Source: Friedmanniella sp. (GTDB lineage: Bacteria > Actinomycetota > Actinomycetes > Propionibacteriales > Propionibacteriaceae). Taken from it: 9,785 bases of DNA. The DNA lies in the NCBI GenBank assembly GCA_025964935.1, contig JAOPXW010000220.1, positions 1 to 9,785 of the forward strand, given 5' to 3'. Positions within the stretch are counted from its first letter, which is position 1; every line of letters begins with the position of its first letter. The translations under genes and the position numbers were made by a program. Of this stretch, positions 1 through 6,115 are shown one piece after another. Below the pieces are notes generated by a model. The model worked only from the letters and a program-made list of their open reading frames with translations. It did not search any database and was not told the DNA's origin.

Positions 1-51
1 CTTGGCACCCGTGTTGTCGGCGACCTTGAGCCGCGACTCCTGCTGGATCAT
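1..51 (-). CDS. rplN: 50S ribosomal protein L14, 5' end only
   Basis: Only the first 17 codons are present, reading MIQQESRLKVADNTGAK, and the gene continues past the left edge. This N-terminus is the near-invariant start of bacterial L14, a large-subunit protein that contacts 16S rRNA at an intersubunit bridge. The ATG is preceded by AGGAG (positions 59-63) with 7 nt spacing, so the start is well supported. In bacteria rplN is the first gene of the spc operon, directly after rpsQ, and the order here agrees. The gap of 117 nt to rpsQ is far longer than the other spacers in this cluster. Identity is secure despite the truncation because sequence and context agree. Confidence 0.95.
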   Translation of the reverse strand, partial: MIQQESRLKVADNTGAK

Positions 52-168
52 CTGTTATCTCCTGGTTGTCTCACTGGTTCCCCGGTGAGGGGCCTCGTGG
101 AACTTGTGGGGTTGATCGGACCGGACCGGCTGTCGTGGTGTCGAGCCACGGCAGCCGAGCGGTCGGTG
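52..168 (-). promoter_or_regulatory. rpsQ-rplN spacer (S10/spc operon junction) with two inverted repeats
   Basis: This 117-nt gap separates the S10 cluster from the spc cluster. It holds an imperfect stem at 129-155: GCTG pairs with CAGC and CGTGG with CCACG, with one C-A mismatch and a 7-nt loop. A second repeat at 70-89 (CTCAC/GTGAG, 10-nt loop) lies just before the rplN Shine-Dalgarno sequence. No U-tract follows the first stem, so it is not a standard intrinsic terminator. I see no convincing -35/-10 pair. It may be a processing, attenuation or translational control site, or a weak terminator; the sequence does not decide between these. Confidence 0.4.
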
Positions 169-459
169 CTACTTGGCCTTCTCGAGGATCTCGATCAGGC
201 GCCAGCGCTTGGTGGCGCTCAGCGGGCGGGTCTCCATCACGCGGACGCGGTCGCCCATGCCTGCGCTGTTCTCCTCGTCGTGCGCCTTGATCTTGCTGGT
301 CTGACGCAGCACCTTGCCGTACAGGCGGTGCTTGACGCGGTCCTCGACAGCCACGACGACGGTCTTGTCCATCTTGTCGCTGACGACGTAGCCCTCGCGG
401 ACCTTGCGCCGGCCGCGCTCCTCGACCGCCGCGGCGGTCTCGTTCACTTCTTCACTCAT
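169..459 (-). CDS. rpsQ: 30S ribosomal protein S17
   Basis: A 96-residue protein with the S17 core from about residue 20 onward: the segment [17 protein letters not shown] is the conserved OB-fold start of the family, and KAHDEEN and [18 protein letters not shown] follow. S17 is a primary 16S rRNA-binding protein needed for early 30S assembly. The first ~20 residues ([19 protein letters not shown]) form an acidic-then-basic extension beyond the ~84-residue E. coli protein, as in many Actinobacteria. The ATG lies 1 nt after the rpmC stop, and its Shine-Dalgarno GAGG is in the last codons of rpmC, so the two genes are probably translationally coupled. It is the last gene of the S10 operon; a 117-nt spacer follows. 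Confidence 0.97.
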   Translation of the reverse strand: MSEEVNETAAAVEERGRRKVREGYVVSDKMDKTVVVAVEDRVKHRLYGKVLRQTSKIKAHDEENSAGMGDRVRVMETRPLSATKRWRLIEILEKAK

Positions 460-470
460 CTCAGGCCTCT
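457..470 (-). promoter_or_regulatory. Ribosome-binding site cassette at the rpmC/rpsQ junction
   Basis: On the minus strand this reads AGAGGCCTGAGATG, a one-base-shorter variant of the junction used for rpsC and rplP. It contains GAGG, the Ala codon, the TGA stop of rpmC, a 1-nt gap and the rpsQ ATG. Confidence 0.8.
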
Positions 471-727
471 ACCTTCGCAGCGGCGGTGTCCGCCGGTGCC
501 TCTTCAACGTCGGGGTCGTCCACGATCCCGAGCTCACGCTCGGTCAGGACGGTGTAGATCCGGGCGATGTCCTTGCGGACGGCCCGGAGCCGACCGTGCG
601 ACTCGAGCTGCCCGGTGGCCGCCTGGAAGCGGAGCGTGAACAGCTCCTCCTTCAGCTCGGTCACCTTGGCGTTGAGCTCGACCCGGCTCTGGCCGCGCAG
701 CTCGGCGGCGGTTGCAACCTTGGCCAT
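461..727 (-). CDS. rpmC: 50S ribosomal protein L29
   Basis: An 88-residue protein with the L29 two-helix hairpin: [21 protein letters not shown], then [20 protein letters not shown] and [18 protein letters not shown]29 sits near the polypeptide exit tunnel next to L23 and contributes to the site where chaperones and targeting factors dock. It is longer than the usual 63-77 residues because of an acidic, alanine-rich tail (from about residue 70: [19 protein letters not shown]). The ATG overlaps the rplP stop by one base (TGATG), so translation is probably coupled; the upstream Shine-Dalgarno is weak (AGGTGA). Its last codons GAG GCC supply the ribosome-binding site of rpsQ. Confidence 0.96.
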   Translation of the reverse strand: MAKVATAAELRGQSRVELNAKVTELKEELFTLRFQAATGQLESHGRLRAVRKDIARIYTVLTERELGIVDDPDVEEAPADTAAAKVEA

Positions 728-1146
728 CAGATCTCACCTGCTTCGCGCTTGATAAAGCGCGCCTTCATGGGCAACTTGTGGATCGCCAGGCGCATGGCCT
801 CGCGGGCCACCTCCTCGGTGACGCCGGAGAGCTCGAAGAGCACCCGGCCCGGCTTGATGTTGGCGATCCACCACTCCGGGGAGCCCTTACCGGAACCCAT
901 GCGGGTCTCGGCGGGCTTCTTGGTCAGCGGGCGGTCGGGGTAGACGTTGATCCACACCTTGCCGCCACGCTTCATGTGACGCGTCATCGCGATACGAGCG
1001 GACTCGATCTGACGGTTGGTCAGGTAGGCAGCCTCCATGGACTGGATACCGAACTCGCCGAAGGACAGCTTGGTGCCGCCCTTGGCCGCACCGGTCCGCT
1101 TCGGGTGGTGCTGCTTGCGGTACTTGACCCTGCGGGGAATCAGCAT
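727..1146 (-). CDS. rplP: 50S ribosomal protein L16
   Basis: A 139-residue protein of normal family length. It opens with [15 protein letters not shown], the L16 signature, and contains [42 protein letters not shown] and [11 protein letters not shown], all diagnostic of L16. L16 binds 23S rRNA near the A-site tRNA elbow and is a late assembly protein required for peptidyl transferase activity. Its ATG lies 2 nt after the rpsC stop, with a strong GGAGG sequence inside the end of rpsC, and its stop overlaps the rpmC start by one base. Nothing looks truncated or atypical. Confidence 0.98.
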   Translation of the reverse strand: MLIPRRVKYRKQHHPKRTGAAKGGTKLSFGEFGIQSMEAAYLTNRQIESARIAMTRHMKRGGKVWINVYPDRPLTKKPAETRMGSGKGSPEWWIANIKPGRVLFELSGVTEEVAREAMRLAIHKLPMKARFIKREAGEI

Positions 1147-1158
1147 GCTCAGGCCTCC
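1144..1158 (-). promoter_or_regulatory. Ribosome-binding site cassette at the rpsC/rplP junction
   Basis: Read on the minus strand this is GGAGGCCTGAGCATG: a strong Shine-Dalgarno, the rpsC codon GCC, the TGA stop, two spacer bases and the rplP ATG. The identical 15 bases occur at the rplV/rpsC junction. The Shine-Dalgarno lies inside the last Glu-Ala codons of the upstream gene, which points to translational coupling. Confidence 0.85.
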
Positions 1159-1979
1159 TGCGTTGCTTCGGCCGGGGCGGCAGCGGTGGCCTCGGCCGGA
1201 GCCGGGGTCTCGGCTGCGCCGTCGGCGCGGCGACGGCCACCACGCTCGGGGCGGTCGCTACGGACGGGACGGTCACCGCGGGCGGGACGACCCGGACGGG
1301 TGCGGCCGCCGGCGGCGTTGCGGGCCGCCTTCTGCGCTGCCCGCTCGGACCGGGTGCCGGAGACGTCGCCCTTGTAGATCCAGACCTTCACGCCGATCCG
1401 ACCGAAGGTGGTCTTGGCCTCGTAGAAGCCGTAGTCGATGTCGGCCCGCAGCGTGTGCAGCGGGACGCGACCCTCGCGGTAGAACTCCGAGCGGCTCATC
1501 TCGGCGCCGCCGAGACGACCCGAGCACTGGATCCGGATGCCCTGGGCGCCGGAGCGCATCGCGCTCTGCTGCGCCTTGCGCATGGCCCGGCGGAACTGCA
1601 CGCGGGAGGCGAGCTGCTCCGCGACACCCTGCGCGACGAGCTGGGAGTCGGTCTCGGGGTTCTTGACCTCGAGGATGTTCAGCTGGACCTGCTTGCCGGT
1701 CAGCTTCTCCAGGTCGCCACGGACGCGCTCGGCCTCGGCACCGTTACGGCCGATGACGATGCCCGGGCGGGCGGTGTAGATGTCGACCCGGACCCGGTCA
1801 CGGGTGCGCTCGATCTCGACGCTGGAGATGCCGGCGCGCTCAAGGCCCTTGACCAGGAGCTTGCGGATCTTGACGTCCTCGCCGACGTACGCGCCGTAGA
1901 GCTTGTCGGCGTACCAACGGCTCTTGTGGTCCGTGCTGATCCCGAGGCGGAAGCCGTACGGGTTGATTTTCTGACCCAT
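1149..1979 (-). CDS. rpsC: 30S ribosomal protein S3, with long C-terminal extension
   Basis: A 276-residue protein starting [14 protein letters not shown], the S3 signature. The KH-type RNA-binding domain carries its GxxG-type loop at residues 77-80 (GRNG). The basic residues R130, R131, R134 and K135 match the positions that line the mRNA entry tunnel and give the ribosome helicase activity in E. coli. The C-terminal S3 domain runs to about residue 208 ([21 protein letters not shown], then [11 protein letters not shown]). Residues from ~210 on are an added tail: first arginine-, glycine- and proline-rich with repeated RP/DRP units, then acidic and alanine-rich. E. coli S3 has 233 residues, and tails like this are common in Actinobacteria. 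The ATG is 2 nt after the rplV stop with a full AGGAGG in the rplV end. Confidence 0.98.
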   Translation of the reverse strand: MGQKINPYGFRLGISTDHKSRWYADKLYGAYVGEDVKIRKLLVKGLERAGISSVEIERTRDRVRVDIYTARPGIVIGRNGAEAERVRGDLEKLTGKQVQLNILEVKNPETDSQLVAQGVAEQLASRVQFRRAMRKAQQSAMRSGAQGIRIQCSGRLGGAEMSRSEFYREGRVPLHTLRADIDYGFYEAKTTFGRIGVKVWIYKGDVSGTRSERAAQKAARNAAGGRTRPGRPARGDRPVRSDRPERGGRRRADGAAETPAPAEATAAAPAEATQEA

Positions 1980-1991
1980 GCTCAGGCCTCC
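1977..1991 (-). promoter_or_regulatory. Ribosome-binding site cassette at the rplV/rpsC junction
   Basis: On the minus strand this reads GGAGGCCTGAGCATG, identical to the rpsC/rplP junction. It contains the Shine-Dalgarno, the Ala codon, the TGA stop of rplV, a 2-nt gap and the rpsC ATG. Confidence 0.85.
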
Positions 1992-2398
1992 TTCTTCTTC
2001 GGGGTCTCCGGGGCCGCGTGCGGCTCGACGACGACGGTGATGTGGCTGGATCGCTTCAGGATCCGGCTGGCGCTGCCCTTGGCCCGGGGGCGGATGCGAC
2101 GCATCGTCACACCCTCGTCCACGAAGGCCTGGGACACGAACAGGTCGTTGCCCCGCAGGTTGTCGGTCTGCTCGGCGTTGGCGACCGCACTGGCGAGCAC
2201 CTTGTACACCGGCTCGCTCGCCGCCTGCGGCGCGAACTTCAGCGTGTTCAGGGCGTCGGGGACGTCCATGCCACGGACCAGGTCGATGACACGGCGGGCC
2301 TTGGTCGGAGAGATCCGGACCTGGCGGGCCACCGCGTACGAACCGGGACGGTCGCCGAGCAGCGTCTGCCGACGGCTCGGGCGTGAGTCCTTGCTCAT
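1982..2398 (-). CDS. rplV: 50S ribosomal protein L22
   Basis: A 138-residue L22. The core shows [23 protein letters not shown] (residues ~21-43) and the extended beta-hairpin that reaches into the exit tunnel (residues ~95-120, including [18 protein letters not shown] then SSHITVVV). This hairpin is the classic site of macrolide-resistance changes, and here it looks wild-type in pattern. The protein has a ~20-residue N-terminal extension and a lysine-rich tail (ETPKKKEA) compared with the 110-residue E. coli protein. The ATG is preceded by AAGGAAG with about 10 nt spacing in the 33-nt rpsS-rplV gap. The final Glu-Ala codons form the rpsC Shine-Dalgarno. Confidence 0.98.
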   Translation of the reverse strand: MSKDSRPSRRQTLLGDRPGSYAVARQVRISPTKARRVIDLVRGMDVPDALNTLKFAPQAASEPVYKVLASAVANAEQTDNLRGNDLFVSQAFVDEGVTMRRIRPRAKGSASRILKRSSHITVVVEPHAAPETPKKKEA

Positions 2399-2431
2399 CT
2401 GATTCAGCTTCCTTGTCTAAGCGGCCCCGCC

Positions 2432-2713
2432 TCAGCGGCGGCGCGACTTCCGGTCGTCCTTGATGTGGCCCCTGAAGGTCCGCGTGGGCGCGAACTCTCC
2501 GAGCTTGTGACCCACCATCGAGTCGGTCACGAAGACCGGTACGTGCTTGCGTCCGTCGTGGACCGCGATGGTGTGACCGATCATGTCGGGCACGATCATC
2601 GAACGGCGCGACCAGGTCTTGATGACGTTCTTGGTCCCGCGGCCGTTCTGCACCTCGACCTTCTTGGCAAGGTGGTCATCGACGAAGGGACCCTTTTTCA
2701 GGCTGCGTGGCAT
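2432..2713 (-). CDS. rpsS: 30S ribosomal protein S19
   Basis: A 93-residue protein of exactly the usual length. It begins [15 protein letters not shown] and contains [19 protein letters not shown] and the [15 protein letters not shown] motif, all nearly invariant in S19. S19 sits in the head of the 30S subunit with S13 and contributes to the intersubunit bridges. The ATG is preceded by AGGAG about 10 nt upstream, within the 17-nt gap after rplB. The next gene, rplV, starts 33 nt after the stop. No anomalies. Confidence 0.98.
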   Translation of the reverse strand: MPRSLKKGPFVDDHLAKKVEVQNGRGTKNVIKTWSRRSMIVPDMIGHTIAVHDGRKHVPVFVTDSMVGHKLGEFAPTRTFRGHIKDDRKSRRR

Positions 2714-2730
2714 GTCTTCGGTACTCCTGC

Positions 2731-3567
<837 letters not shown>

Positions 3568-3595
3568 GAGTCTTTTCCTTTTCTTCCTTGCTCGC

Positions 3596-3904
3596 TCAGC
3601 CGACCGGGCCGGAGAAGATGTCGATGCGCTCGCCGTCGGCGACGGACACGATGGCCCGCTTGGTGTCGGGACGCTTGCCGTAACCGGCCTTGGTGCGACG
3701 CTTCTTGCCCTGGCGGTTGAGGGTGTTGACACCGGTCACGTGGACGCCGAAGACGGACTCGACCGCGATCTTGATCTCGGTCTTGTTGGCGTCCGGGGAG
3801 ACGACGAAGGTGTACTTGTTCTCGTCCAGCAGGCTGTACGACTTCTCGCTCACCACGGGGGCGAGCAGGATGTCGCGGTGGTCGCGGATCTTGACGGTGC
3901 TCAC
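3596..3904 (-). CDS. rplW: 50S ribosomal protein L23
   Basis: A 102-residue protein with the L23 hallmarks [46 protein letters not shown] and the basic loop [22 protein letters not shown]23 frames the nascent-peptide exit and is the docking point for trigger factor and the signal recognition particle. The start is GTG: its codon overlaps the rplD stop as GTGA (4 nt), and AAGGAG lies about 8 nt upstream inside rplD. The overlap implies translational coupling to L4. Length is typical for Actinobacteria. Confidence 0.98.
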   Translation of the reverse strand: MSTVKIRDHRDILLAPVVSEKSYSLLDENKYTFVVSPDANKTEIKIAVESVFGVHVTGVNTLNRQGKKRRTKAGYGKRPDTKRAIVSVADGERIDIFSGPVG

Positions 3905-4614
3905 TGGTCGTTCTCCTTCTCGTTCTCCGTGCCGGCGAAGGCCTCGGACTCGATGGCGACGGCCTTGGCCGACTTGCCCGACACCGGGCCGGAGACGTAG
4001 GACTCCAGGGCTGCGGAGGTGAAGACGACCTCGTCGTTGACCAGCACGTCGTAGGCGTTCAGCTGGTCCACGGCGATCGCGTGCACCGTGATCGCGTTGC
4101 GCAGGCTGAGCCAGGCCAGGTCCTCGTTGCGGTGCAGGACGACCAGCACCTTCTCCGAGGTCGACACGGTGGCCAGCGCGGTCAGCGCGGTCTTGGTCGA
4201 GGGGACGTCGCCGGCGACCAGGTCGCTGACCACGTGCACCCGGCCGTCACGGGCCCGGTCCGAGAGCGCACCGCGGAGAGCGGCGGCGATCATCTTCTTG
4301 GGGGTCCGCTGGGCGTAGCCGTGCGGGGTCGGGCCGTGCACGACGCCACCGCCGACGTACTGCGGAGCGCGCACCGAACCCTGACGGGCGCGGCCGGTGC
4401 CCTTCTGGCGGTAGGGCTTGCGGCCACCACCGCGGACCTCGGCCCGCGTCTTGGTGGAGTGCGTGCCCTGACGGGCCGCGGCCAGCTGGGCCACCACGAC
4501 CTGGTGGATCAGCGGGATGTTGGCGGTGACGTCGAAGAGCTCGGCGGGGAGCTCAGCGGTGCCACTCGAGGCGCCCTGGGCGTCACGGACCTCAACGGTG
4601 CGGGACTCGCTCAT
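3901..4614 (-). CDS. rplD: 50S ribosomal protein L4
   Basis: A 237-residue L4. The tunnel-lining extended loop is at residues ~53-100: [20 protein letters not shown], then [14 protein letters not shown] and [13 protein letters not shown]. This is the region where macrolide-resistance changes arise in other bacteria, and it is intact here. L4 is an early 23S assembly protein and, in E. coli, the autogenous repressor of the S10 operon; whether it regulates here is not shown by the sequence. The protein is longer than E. coli L4 (201 residues) because of an N-terminal segment and an acidic tail ([16 protein letters not shown]). The ATG overlaps the rplC stop by 4 nt (ATGA) with AAGGAG 7 nt upstream; the end overlaps rplW by 4 nt. 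Confidence 0.98.
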   Translation of the reverse strand: MSESRTVEVRDAQGASSGTAELPAELFDVTANIPLIHQVVVAQLAAARQGTHSTKTRAEVRGGGRKPYRQKGTGRARQGSVRAPQYVGGGVVHGPTPHGYAQRTPKKMIAAALRGALSDRARDGRVHVVSDLVAGDVPSTKTALTALATVSTSEKVLVVLHRNEDLAWLSLRNAITVHAIAVDQLNAYDVLVNDEVVFTSAALESYVSGPVSGKSAKAVAIESEAFAGTENEKENDQ

Positions 4615-5294
4615 GCTGCGTCTCCTTCCTTGACGACCTTCTTCGAAGCGCTGCGGAGCACGACGAGGCCACCCTTGTTCCCGGGGATCGCACCCTTGAT
4701 GAGGATGAGGCCACGCTCGGCGTCCACGGCGTGCACGGTCAGGTTCTGCACGGTGACGCGGTCGACACCCATGCGACCCGCCATCTTCAAACCCTTGAAG
4801 ACGCGGCCGGGGGTGGCGCAGCCACCGATGGAGCCAGGCGAGCGGTGCTTGCGGTGCACACCGTGCGAGGCGCGCAGACCACCGAAACCGTGGCGCTTCA
4901 TGACACCCGCGGTTCCCTTGCCCTTGCTGACGCCGGTCACGTCGATGATCTCGTCGGCGGCGAAGACCTCAGCGGTCAGCTCCTGCCCGAGCGTGAACTC
5001 CGTCGCGTCGGTGGTGCGGATCTCGACGAGGTGCTTGCGGGGCGTGACACCGGCCTTCTCGAAGTGACCAGCGCTGGGCTTGGTCACCTTCTTGGCCTTG
5101 ATCGCACCGAACCCGAGCTGGACGGCACCGTAGCCGTCGGAGTCGGGCGTGCGGACCTGGGTCACGACGCAAGGACCAGCCTGGACCACAGTCACCGGGA
5201 CGACACGGTTGTTCTCGTCCCAGAGCTGGGTCATGCCGAGCTTGGTGCCCAGCAGGCCCTTGACTTTCCTGTCTGAATTTAGGGTGGCGCTCAT
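4611..5294 (-). CDS. rplC: 50S ribosomal protein L3
   Basis: A 227-residue protein starting [20 protein letters not shown]. An in-frame ATG 12 codons upstream would overlap rpsJ, so this ATG, 13 nt after the rpsJ stop with GAGGA nearby, is preferred. L3 is an assembly-initiator protein whose central loop approaches the peptidyl transferase centre. The loop is visible at residues ~135-178 ([20 protein letters not shown], then [22 protein letters not shown]). The glutamine that PrmB methylates in E. coli L3 (GSIGQNQTPG) is glycine-cysteine here ([10 protein letters not shown]), a form known in Actinobacteria. The stop overlaps the rplD start by 4 nt. Confidence 0.98.
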   Translation of the reverse strand: MSATLNSDRKVKGLLGTKLGMTQLWDENNRVVPVTVVQAGPCVVTQVRTPDSDGYGAVQLGFGAIKAKKVTKPSAGHFEKAGVTPRKHLVEIRTTDATEFTLGQELTAEVFAADEIIDVTGVSKGKGTAGVMKRHGFGGLRASHGVHRKHRSPGSIGGCATPGRVFKGLKMAGRMGVDRVTVQNLTVHAVDAERGLILIKGAIPGNKGGLVVLRSASKKVVKEGDAA

Positions 5295-5307
5295 TGTTCT
5301 TTCGTCC

Positions 5308-5616
5308 TCAGAGCTTGATCTCGATGTCAACGCCGGCCGGAAGGTCCAGGCGCATCAACGAGTCAACGGTCTTGGGGGTCGGGTCGATGATGTCGATGAG
5401 CCGCTTGTGCGTGCGCATCTCGAAGTGCTCCCGGCTGTCCTTGTACTTGTGCGGAGAGCGGATCACGCAGAACACGTTCTTCTCCGTGGGCAACGGCACC
5501 GGACCGGCAACCTTCGCACCCGTACGCGTCACCGTGTCGACGATCTTGCGCGCCGAGGAGTCGATGACCTCGTGGTCGTAGGCCTTGAGCCTGATGCGGA
5601 TCTTTTGTCCCGCCAC
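5308..5616 (-). CDS. rpsJ: 30S ribosomal protein S10 (NusE)
   Basis: A 102-residue protein, the normal length, from a GTG start reading [20 protein letters not shown]. Family signatures follow: [40 protein letters not shown] and [16 protein letters not shown]10 is part of the 30S head and, with NusB, serves in transcription antitermination. The loop around residues 53-62, where tigecycline and tetracycline resistance changes arise in other species, looks wild-type. The open frame continues upstream to a GTG at 5727, but homology fixes the start at 5616, with AAGAGGG about 4 nt upstream. As first gene of the operon it is preceded by a 499-nt divergent intergenic region holding the probable promoter and a long leader. 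Confidence 0.98.
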   Translation of the reverse strand: MAGQKIRIRLKAYDHEVIDSSARKIVDTVTRTGAKVAGPVPLPTEKNVFCVIRSPHKYKDSREHFEMRTHKRLIDIIDPTPKTVDSLMRLDLPAGVDIEIKL

Positions 5617-5739
5617 AGTTCCCTCTTCTCGTGCTACTTGGTCGCGGGCTTGGTTGCACCCACTCGTTCTGCAAATGTCAATGGGCCGGAGCCCGTCTCG
5701 TGCGCCTGCTTCTCCTGCTCCGCCCACCCACGCGGTCGG

Positions 5740-5769
5740 GCGTGTCGGCCACGTCGTGGCACGTCACGC
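5740..5769 (-). promoter_or_regulatory. Two-part stem-loop in the S10 operon leader
   Basis: On the minus strand an outer stem GCGTG/CACGC encloses an inner stem GCCAC/GTGGC with a 3-nt loop (GAC), separated by a small asymmetric internal loop (ACGT versus CGA). All ten pairs are Watson-Crick. It lies about 125 nt upstream of rpsJ in the predicted leader RNA, and no U-tract follows, so it is not an ordinary terminator. It could be a protein-binding or attenuation element of the leader. I do not know a named actinobacterial S10 leader to match it to. Confidence 0.5.
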
Positions 5770-5927
5770 TCACCATTTCCTGTCCAAGGGAGGTGGCCCA
5801 GCCTCGACCCGACACCCGAAGGCACCCGGCCCGACCAGACATTCCGGGATCTCGCGGTGCGGCGGTCCGCCCGGCTCCTGGAGAGGAACCACTGCATGAC
5901 ACACCCCGGCGACCCCGTCGGAGCAAC

Positions 5928-5943
5928 CTGACGATTCTGTCAG
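5928..5943. repeat. 16-bp inverted repeat over the candidate S10 -10 element
   Basis: CTGAC, six bases, then GTCAG form a perfect 5-bp inverted repeat. The repeat encloses the CAGAAT hexamer proposed as the -10 element of the S10 promoter. A palindrome in that position could be an operator, but I do not recognise it as the site of a named regulator, and short inverted repeats also arise by chance. Confidence 0.45.
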
Positions 5944-5962
5944 AGACCGTCGACCAGATCAA
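5934..5962 (-). promoter_or_regulatory. Candidate promoter of the S10 operon
   Basis: On the minus strand TTGATC (5957-5962) is followed after exactly 17 nt by CAGAAT (5934-5939). This matches the sigma-70/HrdB-type consensus at four positions of each hexamer, with ideal spacing. Transcription would start near 5926 and give a leader of about 310 nt before the rpsJ GTG. Long leaders are known for ribosomal protein operons. This is inference from hexamer matching only; a -10-only promoter elsewhere in this GC-rich region is possible. Confidence 0.45.
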
Positions 5963-6102
5963 ATCCCGCAGGACGGACCACAACGACGGCCGCCACGTCC
6001 CAGGGGGACGCGGCCGGAAGCGTCCACGTTACCGCACCGGGGCGGACGCGTCGCATCGGAGCCCGGCCGGGCTGACCCGGCCGGGGCGCGCTGAGCGGGC
6101 GT

Positions 6103-6108
6103 TAGGCT
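6103..6108 (+). promoter_or_regulatory. Candidate -10 element for a leaderless GGT-like mRNA
   Basis: TAGGCT fits the actinobacterial -10 pattern TAnnnT and ends 7 nt before the GTG start at 6116. No Shine-Dalgarno sequence precedes the GTG and no good -35 lies 16-19 nt upstream. A -10 at this distance is what a leaderless transcript, beginning at the start codon, would show. Confidence 0.5.
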
Positions 6109-6115
6109 GCCAGGC

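Larger units (their letters stand above)
5617..6115. other. Divergent intergenic region between rpsJ and the GGT-like gene
   Basis: These 499 nt lie between two genes transcribed away from each other. The stretch holds a candidate S10-operon promoter (5934-5962), an inverted repeat over its -10 (5928-5943), a two-part stem-loop (5740-5769), a TTGACA hexamer near rpsJ (5676-5681, minus) and a -10-like hexamer for the rightward gene (6103-6108). Several open frames cross it on both strands, but none has a Shine-Dalgarno sequence and a recognisable product. I see no tRNA, small RNA family or mobile element remnant that I can name. Confidence 0.8.

Noticed and set aside
5295..5330. An upstream in-frame ATG extending L3 by 12 residues
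   Set aside because: It would overlap the end of rpsJ, the extra residues do not resemble L3, and the ATG at 5294 has a Shine-Dalgarno and normal spacing.
5634..5897. An 87-codon open frame on the minus strand filling the S10 leader and ending 17 nt before rpsJ
   Set aside because: No Shine-Dalgarno sequence precedes its ATG, its composition is arginine-rich like a random GC-rich frame, and it overlaps the stem-loop and TTGACA hexamer. A leader peptide cannot be excluded but nothing supports it beyond the open frame.
5896..5931. An 11-codon plus-strand open frame (MTHPGDPVGAT) with GGAGAGG 9 nt upstream
   Set aside because: The ribosome-binding site match is good, but no promoter or downstream gene at suitable distance supports it (the GGT-like gene starts 185 nt later), and such short frames are common by chance.
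6026..6031. TAACGT on the minus strand as a further -10 for the S10 operon
   Set aside because: It fits TAnnnT, but no -35 lies at proper spacing and it would make an even longer leader. The pair at 5934-5962 is better supported.
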